Shown one piece after another: positions 44,067 to 52,363 of a stretch of 64,000 bases of DNA. Numbering within the stretch: the stretch's first letter is position 1; each line of letters opens with the position of its first letter. Source of the stretch: Flavobacteriales bacterium. GTDB taxonomy: Bacteria; Bacteroidota; Bacteroidia; Flavobacteriales_D; Parvicellaceae. The stretch is from assembly GCA_020635565.1 (NCBI GenBank), contig JACJZN010000007.1, positions 620,001-684,000 of the forward strand, in the 5' to 3' direction. A program made the translations under genes and the position numbers. Under the pieces are notes generated by a model, which worked only from the letters and a program-made list of their open reading frames with translations, was not told the DNA's origin and ran no database searches.

Positions 44067-45017
44067 TTAATGGAAATAGCATTCGATCTCGATTCGATCT
44101 ACTTTACCTAATGTGAAGTGATAGCTAATCGAACTTTCCTGATCTTTGATAGTAATGAGTTCTGGATAGGCAGGACCATCATATATGGTAAGCGTGTTCA
44201 TGACATCATCTAAGGAACTTCCTAAGTGCACTCCGTTGGGGAGTACAACTTCTTCATCCAGAATCCTGGCCTCTACCATTTTAGCGCTTGGACCATTTCC
44301 ATCAAATTGAATTAAAGTGCCGTTTGGAAGTTTTAATTCTGCAAATTCGTATTTGTCGCCTCCGGCAGCATATTCAACATTGATATCCTTTTCAAAGGAA
44401 TGAGCTCTATTCCAAAGAAGAACACTATCATAAGTTACATTCACTATTTCCTGATCCAGTTGGTAATACTCCATCGTGATTGTTGCTCCAACATTAGTAA
44501 GTAAGGTATTATAATCTTCTAACTTATCTGATATGATCATTCCTTCTTTTTCCACAAAATTTCTAAGCGTGTTGATCTGACTTTCAGATCGTTTAACAGA
44601 ACCAGTTGATTTGGCTTTGATGTTTCCTTTGGATTTAGTCCACATACGCACTCCCTCACATTCAAAGCAAATGGACAAGGAAGCAACAGGCTCGTCTTTA
44701 TCGTTGAAATACACCAAGCCATGTCTCGGAATAAAACAACCGCTAAGTCCGTGGATCAAACCGTCAGCACCATAGAGAAACAATTTCTCCATGTTCTCTG
44801 CTAATCCATTGGATGAGGTGATGTTAGGATCTAACAAAGATTTTGCCCATCCACTTTCCGCTGAGTAAATGTAGAAATCTGGTTTAGTCCTGATCTCTTC
44901 CAGATTATAATAGTAGAGTTTCGCATATGCATATTCTTCATCAGGGAAATGAAATCCACCTGCAAATGAGTTTTGTGCAAGTACGATTAATAACAGAAGA
45001 GTAGTCAGTAGTTTCAT
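44067..45017 (-). CDS. Secreted protein of unknown function with CFIPRHG/CFEC motif
   Basis: The 316-residue protein has a signal peptide ending NSFAGG. The central part carries GCFIPRHGLVYF and, about 25 residues on, SICFECEGVRMW, a Cys pattern I associate with uncharacterised Bacteroidota proteins. The rest is beta-rich, with two similar halves (LPNGTLIQF and LPNGVHLGSS). It is probably periplasmic. No function can be assigned. It stands alone upstream of bshB1 on the same strand, with a 39-base gap. Confidence 0.7.
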   Translation of the reverse strand: MKLLTTLLLLIVLAQNSFAGGFHFPDEEYAYAKLYYYNLEEIRTKPDFYIYSAESGWAKSLLDPNITSSNGLAENMEKLFLYGADGLIHGLSGCFIPRHGLVYFNDKDEPVASLSICFECEGVRMWTKSKGNIKAKSTGSVKRSESQINTLRNFVEKEGMIISDKLEDYNTLLTNVGATITMEYYQLDQEIVNVTYDSVLLWNRAHSFEKDINVEYAAGGDKYEFAELKLPNGTLIQFDGNGPSAKMVEARILDEEVVLPNGVHLGSSLDDVMNTLTIYDGPAYPELITIKDQESSISYHFTLGKVDRIEIECYFH

Positions 45018-45136
45018 GGATAGACTTTTTTCAAATTTAGTTTATTTCAACAAATTTCTTGCCGTTGTAACTTTTGATGGGGTCAAATTGTTTTACTGTT
45101 GAATGTAACTTCTGCAGAGTTCGAATTATAATAATT

Positions 45137-46057
45137 ATGAAAAAGCTATTAATTCTATTATCTGTTTTTTTCTGTTCAAATGTTTTTGGACAGGATCCTA
45201 TTTTTTATTCTTCTAATACCATTCAGTTATACAATAACCCAGCATTTGCTGGTTTGAACAAGAGTTTTTCAATGGATTTTGGATGTCGCAATCAATGGCC
45301 TGAACTTTCTGGTAATTATGTGTCGTCTGTTACAAGCGTCAATCAATTTCTTGGAAAAGGTAATGGCATTTCTATTCAGGTTTTTACGGATAATGCTGCT
45401 CAGGTTATATATAAAACAGAAATAGACTTGGGATATGCCAAGACTATTAAATTGATGGATAAGCATTTTTTATCGATAGGGGTTCAGTTTGCTTATTACC
45501 AAAAGCACTTCAATTTTAATAATCTAACTTTTGGAGATATGATTGACCCGAGAAGAGGGTTTGTTTATTCAACAGGAGAAATCCCCTACATGGATATCGG
45601 TAATTTTGATGCGCATATTGGATTGGTTTATTATAATGAAGTTTTTTATGTGAGTCTTTCAAGTAAGCATCTATTAAGACCAATTGAAAGTTTTTATGAC
45701 GGAAATAATAGGCTTCCGATTCTATATTTTACCGAAGTTGGCGGGAAATATCAATTAAATGACTTCAGATTCGTCCCATTAATTCGGTTGTGAGCTCAAG
45801 ATTCTTTTACATCCGTTCAAGCAGGATTAAAAACGATGTTTAAAAAATGGTTCGTTGAAGGGGGATACCATTTTAATTCAGGTTTCTGTGGAGGATTAGG
45901 GTATCTGGGAGAACATATTAAGGCTGGTTATAACTTAGTTGGCTATAATTTGGTTGGCTATAATTTATCCGGAGATCATCATTTTGCACATGAATTATTC
46001 CTGGGATGTAATCTCAACCTCTTCAAAAAACAGAACGAACATTTCTTTGATTTTTGA
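45137..46057 (+). pseudogene. PorP/SprF-family membrane protein gene cut by an in-frame TGA
   Basis: The frame starts at 45137 with a signal peptide (MKKLLILLSVFFCSNVFGQ) and runs as a PorP/SprF-like protein (LYNNPAFAGLNKSFSMDFG, FLSIGVQFAYYQKHFNF, NFDAHIGLVYYNEVFYVSLS) to a TGA at 45791-45793. The same frame then continues with family-like sequence (SFTSVQAGLKTMFKKWFVEG, then GGLGYLGEHIKAGYNL) to 46057. The full 306 codons match PorP length; the 218-residue product alone lacks the last strands. PorP paralogues help anchor type IX cargo or gliding adhesins. Most likely a nonsense-mutated pseudogene; read-through or assembly error are alternatives. Confidence 0.8.
45926..45970 (+). repeat. Three-copy 15-base tandem repeat in the PorP-like gene
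   Basis: GGTTATAACTTAGTT, GGCTATAATTTGGTT and GGCTATAATTTATCC encode GYNLV, GYNLV and GYNLS. It looks like slippage within one beta-strand, behind the in-frame stop. Confidence 0.75.
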
Positions 46058-46107
46058 TTCGTTAATATCCTTTCATAACTTATCAGAACCTACGTTTTTC
46101 AATCCCT

Positions 46108-46115
46108 TATTTTTG
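46108..46115 (+). promoter_or_regulatory. -7 box TATTTTTG for folK
   Basis: TATTTTTG ends only 4 bases before the folK ATG at 46120, implying a leaderless transcript. Confidence 0.55.
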
Positions 46116-46119
46116 TGCG

Positions 46120-46608
46120 ATGGCAAGGGTAGGATTGATCACGGGAAGTAATCTCAATAATCGTTTGGAATACATGAATAAGGCGATCGAGGCGCTCCAG
46201 AGCAGAATTGGAGTGTTATCGGGTAAATCATCGATTTATGTATCTCCTCCATGGGGATATGAAAGTTCGAACGAGTATTACAATCAAGTCTTGATCTTTG
46301 AAACTAAATTAGCTCCAGATAGAGTGCTGGAGTATTGTTTGCGAATTGAACAATTACTAGGTCGAGAACGGAAGGAGGAAGGAAGTTATGCTGATCGTAC
46401 CATTGATATCGATATTCTGTTTTACGATGATCTGATTTTGAATGAAAAGGACTTGATCGTTCCACATCCTAGGATGCACCTTCGCAAATTTTGTCTTTTG
46501 CCTCTATTTGAGGTTAACCCGGATTGGATCCATCCTGTTTATAAGCAGGATCTAGTCTACCTCATTGATCATTGTGAAGATAACTCCGAAATCAGTCGAC
46601 TTGCTTGA
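46120..46608 (+). CDS. folK: 2-amino-4-hydroxy-6-hydroxymethyldihydropteridine diphosphokinase
   Basis: The 162-residue HPPK transfers pyrophosphate from ATP to 6-hydroxymethyl-dihydropterin in folate synthesis. Motifs are GSNLNNRLEYMNKAI at the start, the ATP/Mg signature RTIDIDILFYDD near 88-99, and VPHPRMHLRKFCLLPL. Its stop overlaps the start of the deoxynucleoside kinase gene (TTGA), so the two are coupled. This pairing is common in Bacteroidota. It appears to have no 5' leader. Confidence 0.94.
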   Translation: MARVGLITGSNLNNRLEYMNKAIEALQSRIGVLSGKSSIYVSPPWGYESSNEYYNQVLIFETKLAPDRVLEYCLRIEQLLGRERKEEGSYADRTIDIDILFYDDLILNEKDLIVPHPRMHLRKFCLLPLFEVNPDWIHPVYKQDLVYLIDHCEDNSEISRLA

Positions 46609-47255
46609 TCAAATATAACTACATAGCGATTGAAGGAAATATTGGAGCTGGTAAATCTACCTTGGCTAAATTTCTGCATCGTTATTTTGGTGGAGGATTG
46701 CTTTTAGAGGAATTTGAAGAGAATGAGTCATTGAAAGATTTTTATGAGAATCCTGAATTTGCTTTGAATGCAGAGCTCCAGTTTGTGCTGGACAGAAGCA
46801 GACAGTTGTTTCGTTTCCATCAGAAGGCAAATCAGTTTATCATCGCAGACTACATACCGCTCAAGAGTTTGATCTTCGCCAGGAATAATTTACCTAAAAA
46901 GGAATTTGGGTTATATGAACCTATCGCGATGCGCATGCTCAAGGACTATCCGCAGCCTGATCTGATCCTGTTTTTAGATCGTGATCTGGATGAACTACAG
47001 GAGAACATCAAAAAGAGAGGTCGGGAATATGAACAAACGGTTTCAAATGACTATTTGCAAGGGATTCAGGATGGTTATGAGAATTATCTTTTTGACATGG
47101 TCAATGTCCCGATTTTGAAGATCCAAGCTAAAGAGATCGATCTAAAAAGACAGGATGTTTTGGCAAGTGCTTTCCAGAGGATCTTTCAAACAGAATACGC
47201 AACCGCTGTTAGAAAGGTAGACTTGAAAGTGATCATGAATTCTATTGTTGAATAA
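46605..47255 (+). CDS. Deoxynucleoside kinase
   Basis: The 216-residue kinase has the P-loop EGNIGAGKST near residues 9-18, a DRS motif in FVLDRSRQLF and a lid region KKRGREYEQTV. It phosphorylates deoxynucleosides to monophosphates for salvage; specificity (dA, dG or other) cannot be read by eye. The start is TTG at 46605, overlapping the folK stop. A second paralogue lies at 50846-51460. Confidence 0.88.
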   Translation: MIKYNYIAIEGNIGAGKSTLAKFLHRYFGGGLLLEEFEENESLKDFYENPEFALNAELQFVLDRSRQLFRFHQKANQFIIADYIPLKSLIFARNNLPKKEFGLYEPIAMRMLKDYPQPDLILFLDRDLDELQENIKKRGREYEQTVSNDYLQGIQDGYENYLFDMVNVPILKIQAKEIDLKRQDVLASAFQRIFQTEYATAVRKVDLKVIMNSIVE

Positions 47256-47304
47256 ACAGCATCAAAAGTTAAAAACTTCATTTTAATTAACGAGTTCATC
47301 CCCC

Positions 47305-47312
47305 TATTTTTG
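47305..47312 (+). promoter_or_regulatory. -7 box TATTTTTG for the flavin reductase gene
   Basis: TATTTTTG lies 22 bases before the ATG at 47335. Confidence 0.5.
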
Positions 47313-47334
47313 TTCTCTTTCAAAGTTGAGAACT

Positions 47335-48228
47335 ATGCTAACGATAGACACATCGGTTACTAAAAATCCAAAACTTCATCATTACCTGCTGGGGGCAGTT
47401 GGTCCGAGGCCTATCTGCTTTGCAAGTACGATCGATAAGGATGGTAATCGAAACTTAGCTCCATTCAGCTTTTTCAATGTTTTTAGTTCCAATCCTCCAA
47501 TAGCAGTTTTTTCGCCAGCCAATAGCGGTAGGACAGGATTGCCGAAGGATACCTTGGAGAATGTAAAGGAAGTTCCTGAAGTAGTGATCAATATTGTTAA
47601 CTATGATGTTGTTCATCAAATGTCTTTGGCGAGCTCACCTTATGAAAAAGGAGTGGATGAATTTGTGAAAAGTGGATTGACTCCAGTTCCATCAGAAATG
47701 ATCAGACCATTTAGGGTACAGGAATGTCCGGTGCAAATGGAATGTAAGGTAACTGAAGTGAAAGCATTGGGCGAAGGAGGTGGAGCAGGTAATCTAGTGA
47801 TCTGTGAAGTGTTAAAGATCCATATTGCTGAAGAAGTGTTGGATGCTGATCAGATGATCGATCAATTGAAAATAGATTTGGTGGCAAGAATGGGGGGTAA
47901 CTGGTATTGCAGAGCAGACCAAAGTTCAATGTTCGAAATTACCAAACCGATCACTACTTGTGGAATTGGTGTGGATGCTATTCCAGAAGAGGTGAAGAAA
48001 AGTGGAGATTTCAGTCCGAATGAATTGGGGCAGTTAGGGGGTATTGAAGTATTGCCAGATGAGACTTCTGTTAATGATTTTAAACTGATCGAACTGAGTG
48101 AACTTTTTCTGGAATATGAAGAAGATGCAGTGACGTTGGAGAAGGAGTTGTATAAATTGGCAAAGAAGTTCTTGCTCGAAGAGAATATTGAGGATGCCTG
48201 GAAAGCCATCCTATCATTTAATAATTAG
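47335..48228 (+). CDS. Flavin reductase-like domain protein
   Basis: The start at 47335 (MLTIDTSVTKNP) gives 297 residues. Residues 15-200 form the FMN-binding split barrel of the flavin reductase family: GPRPICFASTIDKDGNRNLA, then FNVFSSNPP and VINIVNYDVVHQMSLAS. The C-terminal 90 residues are helical and acidic. Such proteins bind FMN and reduce flavin or act as oxidoreductases; the substrate is unknown. It probably forms an operon with the DUF3127 gene 24 bases on. Confidence 0.85.
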   Translation: MLTIDTSVTKNPKLHHYLLGAVGPRPICFASTIDKDGNRNLAPFSFFNVFSSNPPIAVFSPANSGRTGLPKDTLENVKEVPEVVINIVNYDVVHQMSLASSPYEKGVDEFVKSGLTPVPSEMIRPFRVQECPVQMECKVTEVKALGEGGGAGNLVICEVLKIHIAEEVLDADQMIDQLKIDLVARMGGNWYCRADQSSMFEITKPITTCGIGVDAIPEEVKKSGDFSPNELGQLGGIEVLPDETSVNDFKLIELSELFLEYEEDAVTLEKELYKLAKKFLLEENIEDAWKAILSFNN

Positions 48229-48252
48229 TAATAAGCGAAAACAAGATAGAAA

Positions 48253-48609
48253 ATGAGTGATTTAAAATTAACAGGAAAGATCAAGGTGATCTACGATCTA
48301 CAAACATGGGATTCAGGATTTTCAAAGAGAGAATTTGTGGTTACTACCCAGGAACAATATCCACAGGATGTGAAATTTGAAGCGGTTAAAGATAAAGCAG
48401 CTGCTTTGGATACTTTTTCTGTAGGAGAGGATGTAGATGTTTCTTTCAATGTAAGAGGTAACGAATACAATGGAAAATATTATGTAAATCTTCAAGCATG
48501 GAGAATTCAGAAAGCTACTGCGGGAGCACCAGCTACTCCTCCAATGCCTGAAGCACCGAACACGGCTATTGAAGCTTTTGGTGAGGAAGAAGATGATCTT
48601 CCATTCTAA
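48253..48609 (+). CDS. DUF3127 family protein
   Basis: This 118-residue protein of the DUF3127 family has an OB-like fold: KLTGKIKVIYDLQTWDSGFS, then FVVTTQEQYPQDVKFE, then VSFNVRGNEYNGKYYVNLQAW. The acidic C-terminal tail (EEEDDLPF) resembles that of single-stranded DNA-binding protein, which recruits partners. Related proteins have been suggested to bind ssDNA; that is not proven here. A strong terminator follows. Confidence 0.9.
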   Translation: MSDLKLTGKIKVIYDLQTWDSGFSKREFVVTTQEQYPQDVKFEAVKDKAAALDTFSVGEDVDVSFNVRGNEYNGKYYVNLQAWRIQKATAGAPATPPMPEAPNTAIEAFGEEEDDLPF

Positions 48610-48631
48610 TAGAATTCTATATAAATTGATT

Positions 48632-48664
48632 AAGCCCACGTAAGTTTGACGTGGGCTTTTTTTT
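48632..48664 (+). terminator. Terminator after the DUF3127 gene
   Basis: AAGCCCACGT (48632-48641) and ACGTGGGCTT (48649-48658) form a perfect 10-base stem followed by eight T. Confidence 0.9.
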
Positions 48665-48719
48665 GTAAATTATCAGCATGAATTTGAGTAACTTATTTCA
48701 GGATAGGTATTAGTTCTGT

Positions 48720-50282
48720 ATGAAATGGATCTGGACCATAACGTTATTTATCAGTTTAATAGCTGCCAAAGGACAGGATACGATCAGCGTATATTTCAAT
48801 TTTGGAAGATCAAAGATCCCTTCTGAACAATTGGATAAGTTAGCTTACGATTTTTCGGAATATGCGGGGATTCATGTTGATTCTGTGCGACTGATTGGTT
48901 TTACGGACAGTGTAGGAAGTTCCAAAAACAATTATAAGCTTGCCGAGAAAAGAATGGGGAGTGTCCGACAATTATTGGAGAATGAGCTACAGATTTCTAT
49001 TCTAAACATCAATTCACAAGTGGTTGGAGAGTTGAGTTCTGGGTCAGATTCATTAAATCGAAGAGTAGATGTGCTCATTTTTACAACCGACTTCAAAGAA
49101 GAAATAGCCAGTCCAGACTTGAAGAACAAACCGAATATCAACTGTGTTTATTTGGAATATCAGATTTTGCAGAGTTCCTTTCAGGTGGTTACGACCGTAA
49201 AGAAGAAAAAAGTAGTAGAATTAACTTGCCACGATGGTGATCTGATAGAAGGAAAGCTCATGTATTATGGAACCTTGAACAGCGAGGATGTTCTGACGCC
49301 TAAGAAGCTGAAGTGGAAAAAGAAACAAACCGGAATGTTGTGGTGGAGCCGGATGCGATACGTGAGTTATGTGCCGTATGACAGTTTTAAAAAATGGAGG
49401 ATATTTAATTATTCCGAAAACCCATGTGTTGATTGCGGCAGTCAATTGGAAGTAAACACAATTAAGGTGGATAGTTGTATTCAAACCGATAGGGTACTGA
49501 TGGATAATTTTCAATATAAATCTAAATGGTTTCAGAATGGTGAAGTATTGGTTCGGGTACCCAAGGAATTTGTTGATTCATCTGCGACCTATTTTATTGG
49601 TTGCGCGAATGACCAAATAGTTGACTGGAAGACAAAAAGTGGGAAGAAGAACCAAAAATACTTGTATACAGGACTTCCTCTGTTAGCACAAGGAGTTTAT
49701 GGTAATATCACAAAAAAAGTAGAATGTTGCCTTAAGGATACTAGTTCACGAACTTGTGATAACGATATTTTTCGATGCGGTTATCTTTCTGAACCTACAC
49801 CAAATTGGAAATTTTCTTTGGAAACCGGTTATCTAAATAGTAAAGCAAATCAATTGTTTTACGCACAGGCCGGAGTGCTAAAGCATATTCGAAGATTTGA
49901 TTTTAGCTTAATGTTCGGAAGTTCTTTCAAAGGCGAATTTCTCACAAATCTTCGAGTTAAATACGCGTTGGTGGATTTTCTGTTAGAAGACATAAGTCCT
50001 GTTAGTAAGTGGAAAAGTCCAAAGAACGATCCTTTGATCAATCATCATTTTAATATTTACCTGGGTACAGAAATACTCGGGTTGGATTTGACAAATGATG
50101 TTGGTTTATGTAATAATTGGTTTACTGGAGTTAGGTGGTTGAATTGCAAGGAAAATGGGTTTATGAATGAAGTTTATTTACAATCGGGATTGTCATTTGA
50201 TAAGACTGGATCTTCTCAAATAAAGTTTTCGCCATTTCTCAAAACAGGAATTTCGATGAATTTAATTCACTTCTGGAATTGA
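48720..50282 (+). CDS. Protein with an N-terminal OmpA-like domain and unknown C-terminal barrel-like region
   Basis: The 520-residue protein has a signal peptide (ending AAKGQ) followed at once by an OmpA-like domain (about 22-120; VYFNFGRSKIPSEQLDKLA, IGFTDSVGSSKNNYKLAEKR, SLNRRVDVLIF). A middle domain has paired cysteines (NPCVDCG and KVECCLKD). A beta-rich C-terminal region of about 150 residues ending FFLKTGISMNLIHFW-like resembles an outer-membrane barrel. OmpA domains normally sit at the C-terminus, so this order is odd. The function may be to tether an outer-membrane protein to peptidoglycan. Confidence 0.75.
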   Translation: MKWIWTITLFISLIAAKGQDTISVYFNFGRSKIPSEQLDKLAYDFSEYAGIHVDSVRLIGFTDSVGSSKNNYKLAEKRMGSVRQLLENELQISILNINSQVVGELSSGSDSLNRRVDVLIFTTDFKEEIASPDLKNKPNINCVYLEYQILQSSFQVVTTVKKKKVVELTCHDGDLIEGKLMYYGTLNSEDVLTPKKLKWKKKQTGMLWWSRMRYVSYVPYDSFKKWRIFNYSENPCVDCGSQLEVNTIKVDSCIQTDRVLMDNFQYKSKWFQNGEVLVRVPKEFVDSSATYFIGCANDQIVDWKTKSGKKNQKYLYTGLPLLAQGVYGNITKKVECCLKDTSSRTCDNDIFRCGYLSEPTPNWKFSLETGYLNSKANQLFYAQAGVLKHIRRFDFSLMFGSSFKGEFLTNLRVKYALVDFLLEDISPVSKWKSPKNDPLINHHFNIYLGTEILGLDLTNDVGLCNNWFTGVRWLNCKENGFMNEVYLQSGLSFDKTGSSQIKFSPFLKTGISMNLIHFWN

Positions 50283-50306
50283 ATCAAGTTTTGTAAATTT
50301 AGGGCA

Positions 50307-50810
50307 ATGAGAAAAATTTATGGGTGGATCATATTGATTTCAATTCTGCTGACGGCTTGTGCAGAGGAACCTCATTTGGTCATTGTAGCAGATGATGCGA
50401 ATGGAGTTAAAGAGGGAGACTTCGTTGAAATGATGGGGGTAAGGATCGGACGTGTTGAGAGTTTTGGTTTTGTTGAGGATATGGTTGCAATCAATGTTAA
50501 GTTGGATGAAGAGATCAAGCTACCGACCAATGCCTATGCATTCTTGAAATTGAACGTTTTTAGTGAAGGTAATTTGAACATTTTACCTTCCGATACCGTG
50601 ATGAAGGAGAATCCCTATGGGCAAGATACGATCATCATGTGCCGACCTAAATATAACCTCAAGTACATAGAAGAAAAAATTGATTCGATTATCGAAAATC
50701 TGGACAGTAATCAGATCAAGTTTAAGGATATTCAAATAGATTTTAAACTGGACAGTGATTACAATACCTTCACTATTAAAGTAGATAAGAAAAAGTTAAT
50801 GGATCAATAA
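50307..50810 (+). CDS. MCE/MlaD-like lipoprotein
   Basis: The 167-residue protein has a lipobox (LLTACAEE, C18) and one MCE domain (about 20-110: LVIVADDANGVKEGDFVEMM, then RIGRVESFGF, then VNVKL-like and SEGNLNILP). MCE proteins carry lipids across the periplasm; MlaE/MlaF partners are not in the window. It is short, lacks the helical needle region of larger MCE proteins, and its lipoprotein anchor differs from the N-terminal helix of MlaD. Role inferred. Confidence 0.8.
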   Translation: MRKIYGWIILISILLTACAEEPHLVIVADDANGVKEGDFVEMMGVRIGRVESFGFVEDMVAINVKLDEEIKLPTNAYAFLKLNVFSEGNLNILPSDTVMKENPYGQDTIIMCRPKYNLKYIEEKIDSIIENLDSNQIKFKDIQIDFKLDSDYNTFTIKVDKKKLMDQ

Positions 50811-50845
50811 ATGACTCAGTCTCACGATGGAGATTTTTTTCATTA

Positions 50846-51460
50846 TTAGAACAATCCGTGCAATTCAGCATCGATCATGTTAATGATCTTACCGAAATCT
50901 TCTGGATTATCGTGGAATGAGTTTTCATCAATATCAACGATCAACACTTTGCCCTTATCATAAGTAGAAATCCATGCTTCGTATCTTTCGTTAAGTCTTT
51001 TCAAGTAATCAATTCTGATCGACTCTTCGTACTCTCTTCCTCTTTTTTGGATGTTCTGAACCAATTTTGGCACGCTCGCTCTCAGATAAATCAATAGATC
51101 AGGTGCAGAAATAAATGATTCCAAAAGGTTGAATAAAGAGAAATAATTCTCAAAATCTCTGGTAGTCATCAACCCCATTGAGTGTAAGTTCGGAGCAAAA
51201 ATAAAAGCATCTTCATAAATGGTTCTATCTTGTATAATCGTCTTTTCACTTTCTTTGATCTCTTGGATCTGTGTAAAACGAGAATTTAGATAATAAACCT
51301 GAAGGTTGAATGCCCATCGCTGCATATCATCGTAGAAATCCAGAAGATAAGGGTTAGTATCCACATCTTCATAGTGCGTTTGCCATCCGTAATGCTTTGA
51401 TAATAACTCTGTTAAGGTTGTTTTACCTGCTCCTATATTTCCACCTACTGCTATGTGCAT
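50846..51460 (-). CDS. Deoxynucleoside kinase, second copy
   Basis: The 204-residue kinase has the P-loop VGGNIGAGKTTLTEL at residues 5-19, EDVDTNPYLLDFYDD, a QDRTIYEDAFIF motif (DR[ST] region) and lid KRGREYEESIR. It is a paralogue of the kinase at 46605; Bacteroidota often carry two with different nucleoside preference. The ATG is at 51460. It is convergent with the MCE gene. Confidence 0.88.
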   Translation of the reverse strand: MHIAVGGNIGAGKTTLTELLSKHYGWQTHYEDVDTNPYLLDFYDDMQRWAFNLQVYYLNSRFTQIQEIKESEKTIIQDRTIYEDAFIFAPNLHSMGLMTTRDFENYFSLFNLLESFISAPDLLIYLRASVPKLVQNIQKRGREYEESIRIDYLKRLNERYEAWISTYDKGKVLIVDIDENSFHDNPEDFGKIINMIDAELHGLF

Positions 51461-51556
51461 TTTTCTTCCTGATTTTAGAACTTCTAAGGTAAAAATAATT
51501 CTGTAATCAAGATTCGAATGTGAAAAAAAATGGGGTGTAAAATGTCTAAATTGAAC

Positions 51557-52363
51557 TTATTTATTGAGATTGATCAAATTAGTTTTGAGAATCCCGGACG
51601 ATTTGTTATTCGAGTATAAAAATGTATCATCTATCCACATGATCTCATTGGATTTTGGACAGGTTGTATTCAACTTTTCAGACACGAAATCTTTCAAGTG
51701 ATATACAAAGGTTTCTCTTTCTTTCACATACATAATCTCTTTTTCCACTACATTCCAAACAGAAATATTCTCAATGGTGATCTGCTTATAGAAAGTTCCG
51801 TAAATGTCAAATATGAGAAATCCATTATTGGGACAATATACATATAGATAGCCCCCTTTTTCAATCATTCTTGATGGCGCGATTTCGCTAATATTCAATA
51901 ATTGCTGCAGATTTCCAGTCTCAATCACTCGATTAAGTGTCCTGTCCAGTTTCACGATCTGCAATAATTCCTGATCATATACCCAGATTCCATTATCAAT
52001 TTTACTACTGGCCACGCATTGGATTTGGTACATATCTAATTCTTCAAATGAAATCACCTGTTGGTTCTGCTTACTCAGGGTATTATCTGTAATAACTAGT
52101 TTCTGTACATCCTTGTAAAAGATCAAGGGTCTCAAAGGATTTGTAACATCTAATTGAGAAATATTTCCCATTAACTTATTGCTATATCTGAATTCTTCCT
52201 GAGTTGCTACATTAAATTTGACGATCTCTTGATCAAAGATTTCATAGGTGTTTTTCTGGATGTCAGTTTGAAACTGTTTTAAATCCTGAGAAATCAAGCT
52301 AGTTGGCAGAATGATCAGTAATATTATTGCTGAAAAGAATCTCTTCAGCAAATTTTCTGTCAT
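51557..52363 (-). CDS. Secreted beta-propeller-like protein of unknown function
   Basis: The start at 52363 (MTENLLKRFFSAIILLIILP) gives 268 residues with a signal peptide ending SLISQ. Residues 30-260 consist of short repeated beta segments (DVTNPLRPLIFY, LLQIVKLDRTLNRVIETG, GFLIFDIYGTFYKQITIENI), like a six-bladed propeller. The start codon lies 65 bases inside the end of the GH3 gene, so the two are tightly coupled. Such pairs recur in Bacteroidota; function unknown. Confidence 0.72.
   Translation of the reverse strand: MTENLLKRFFSAIILLIILPTSLISQDLKQFQTDIQKNTYEIFDQEIVKFNVATQEEFRYSNKLMGNISQLDVTNPLRPLIFYKDVQKLVITDNTLSKQNQQVISFEELDMYQIQCVASSKIDNGIWVYDQELLQIVKLDRTLNRVIETGNLQQLLNISEIAPSRMIEKGGYLYVYCPNNGFLIFDIYGTFYKQITIENISVWNVVEKEIMYVKERETFVYHLKDFVSEKLNTTCPKSNEIMWIDDTFLYSNNKSSGILKTNLINLNK

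Noticed and set aside
8..45793. TGA read as tryptophan (recoded genetic code)
   Set aside because: TGA ends several intact genes here (for example porX at 2551-2553 and cysN), and Trp is encoded by TGG throughout. Two internal TGAs are better explained by mutation or error.
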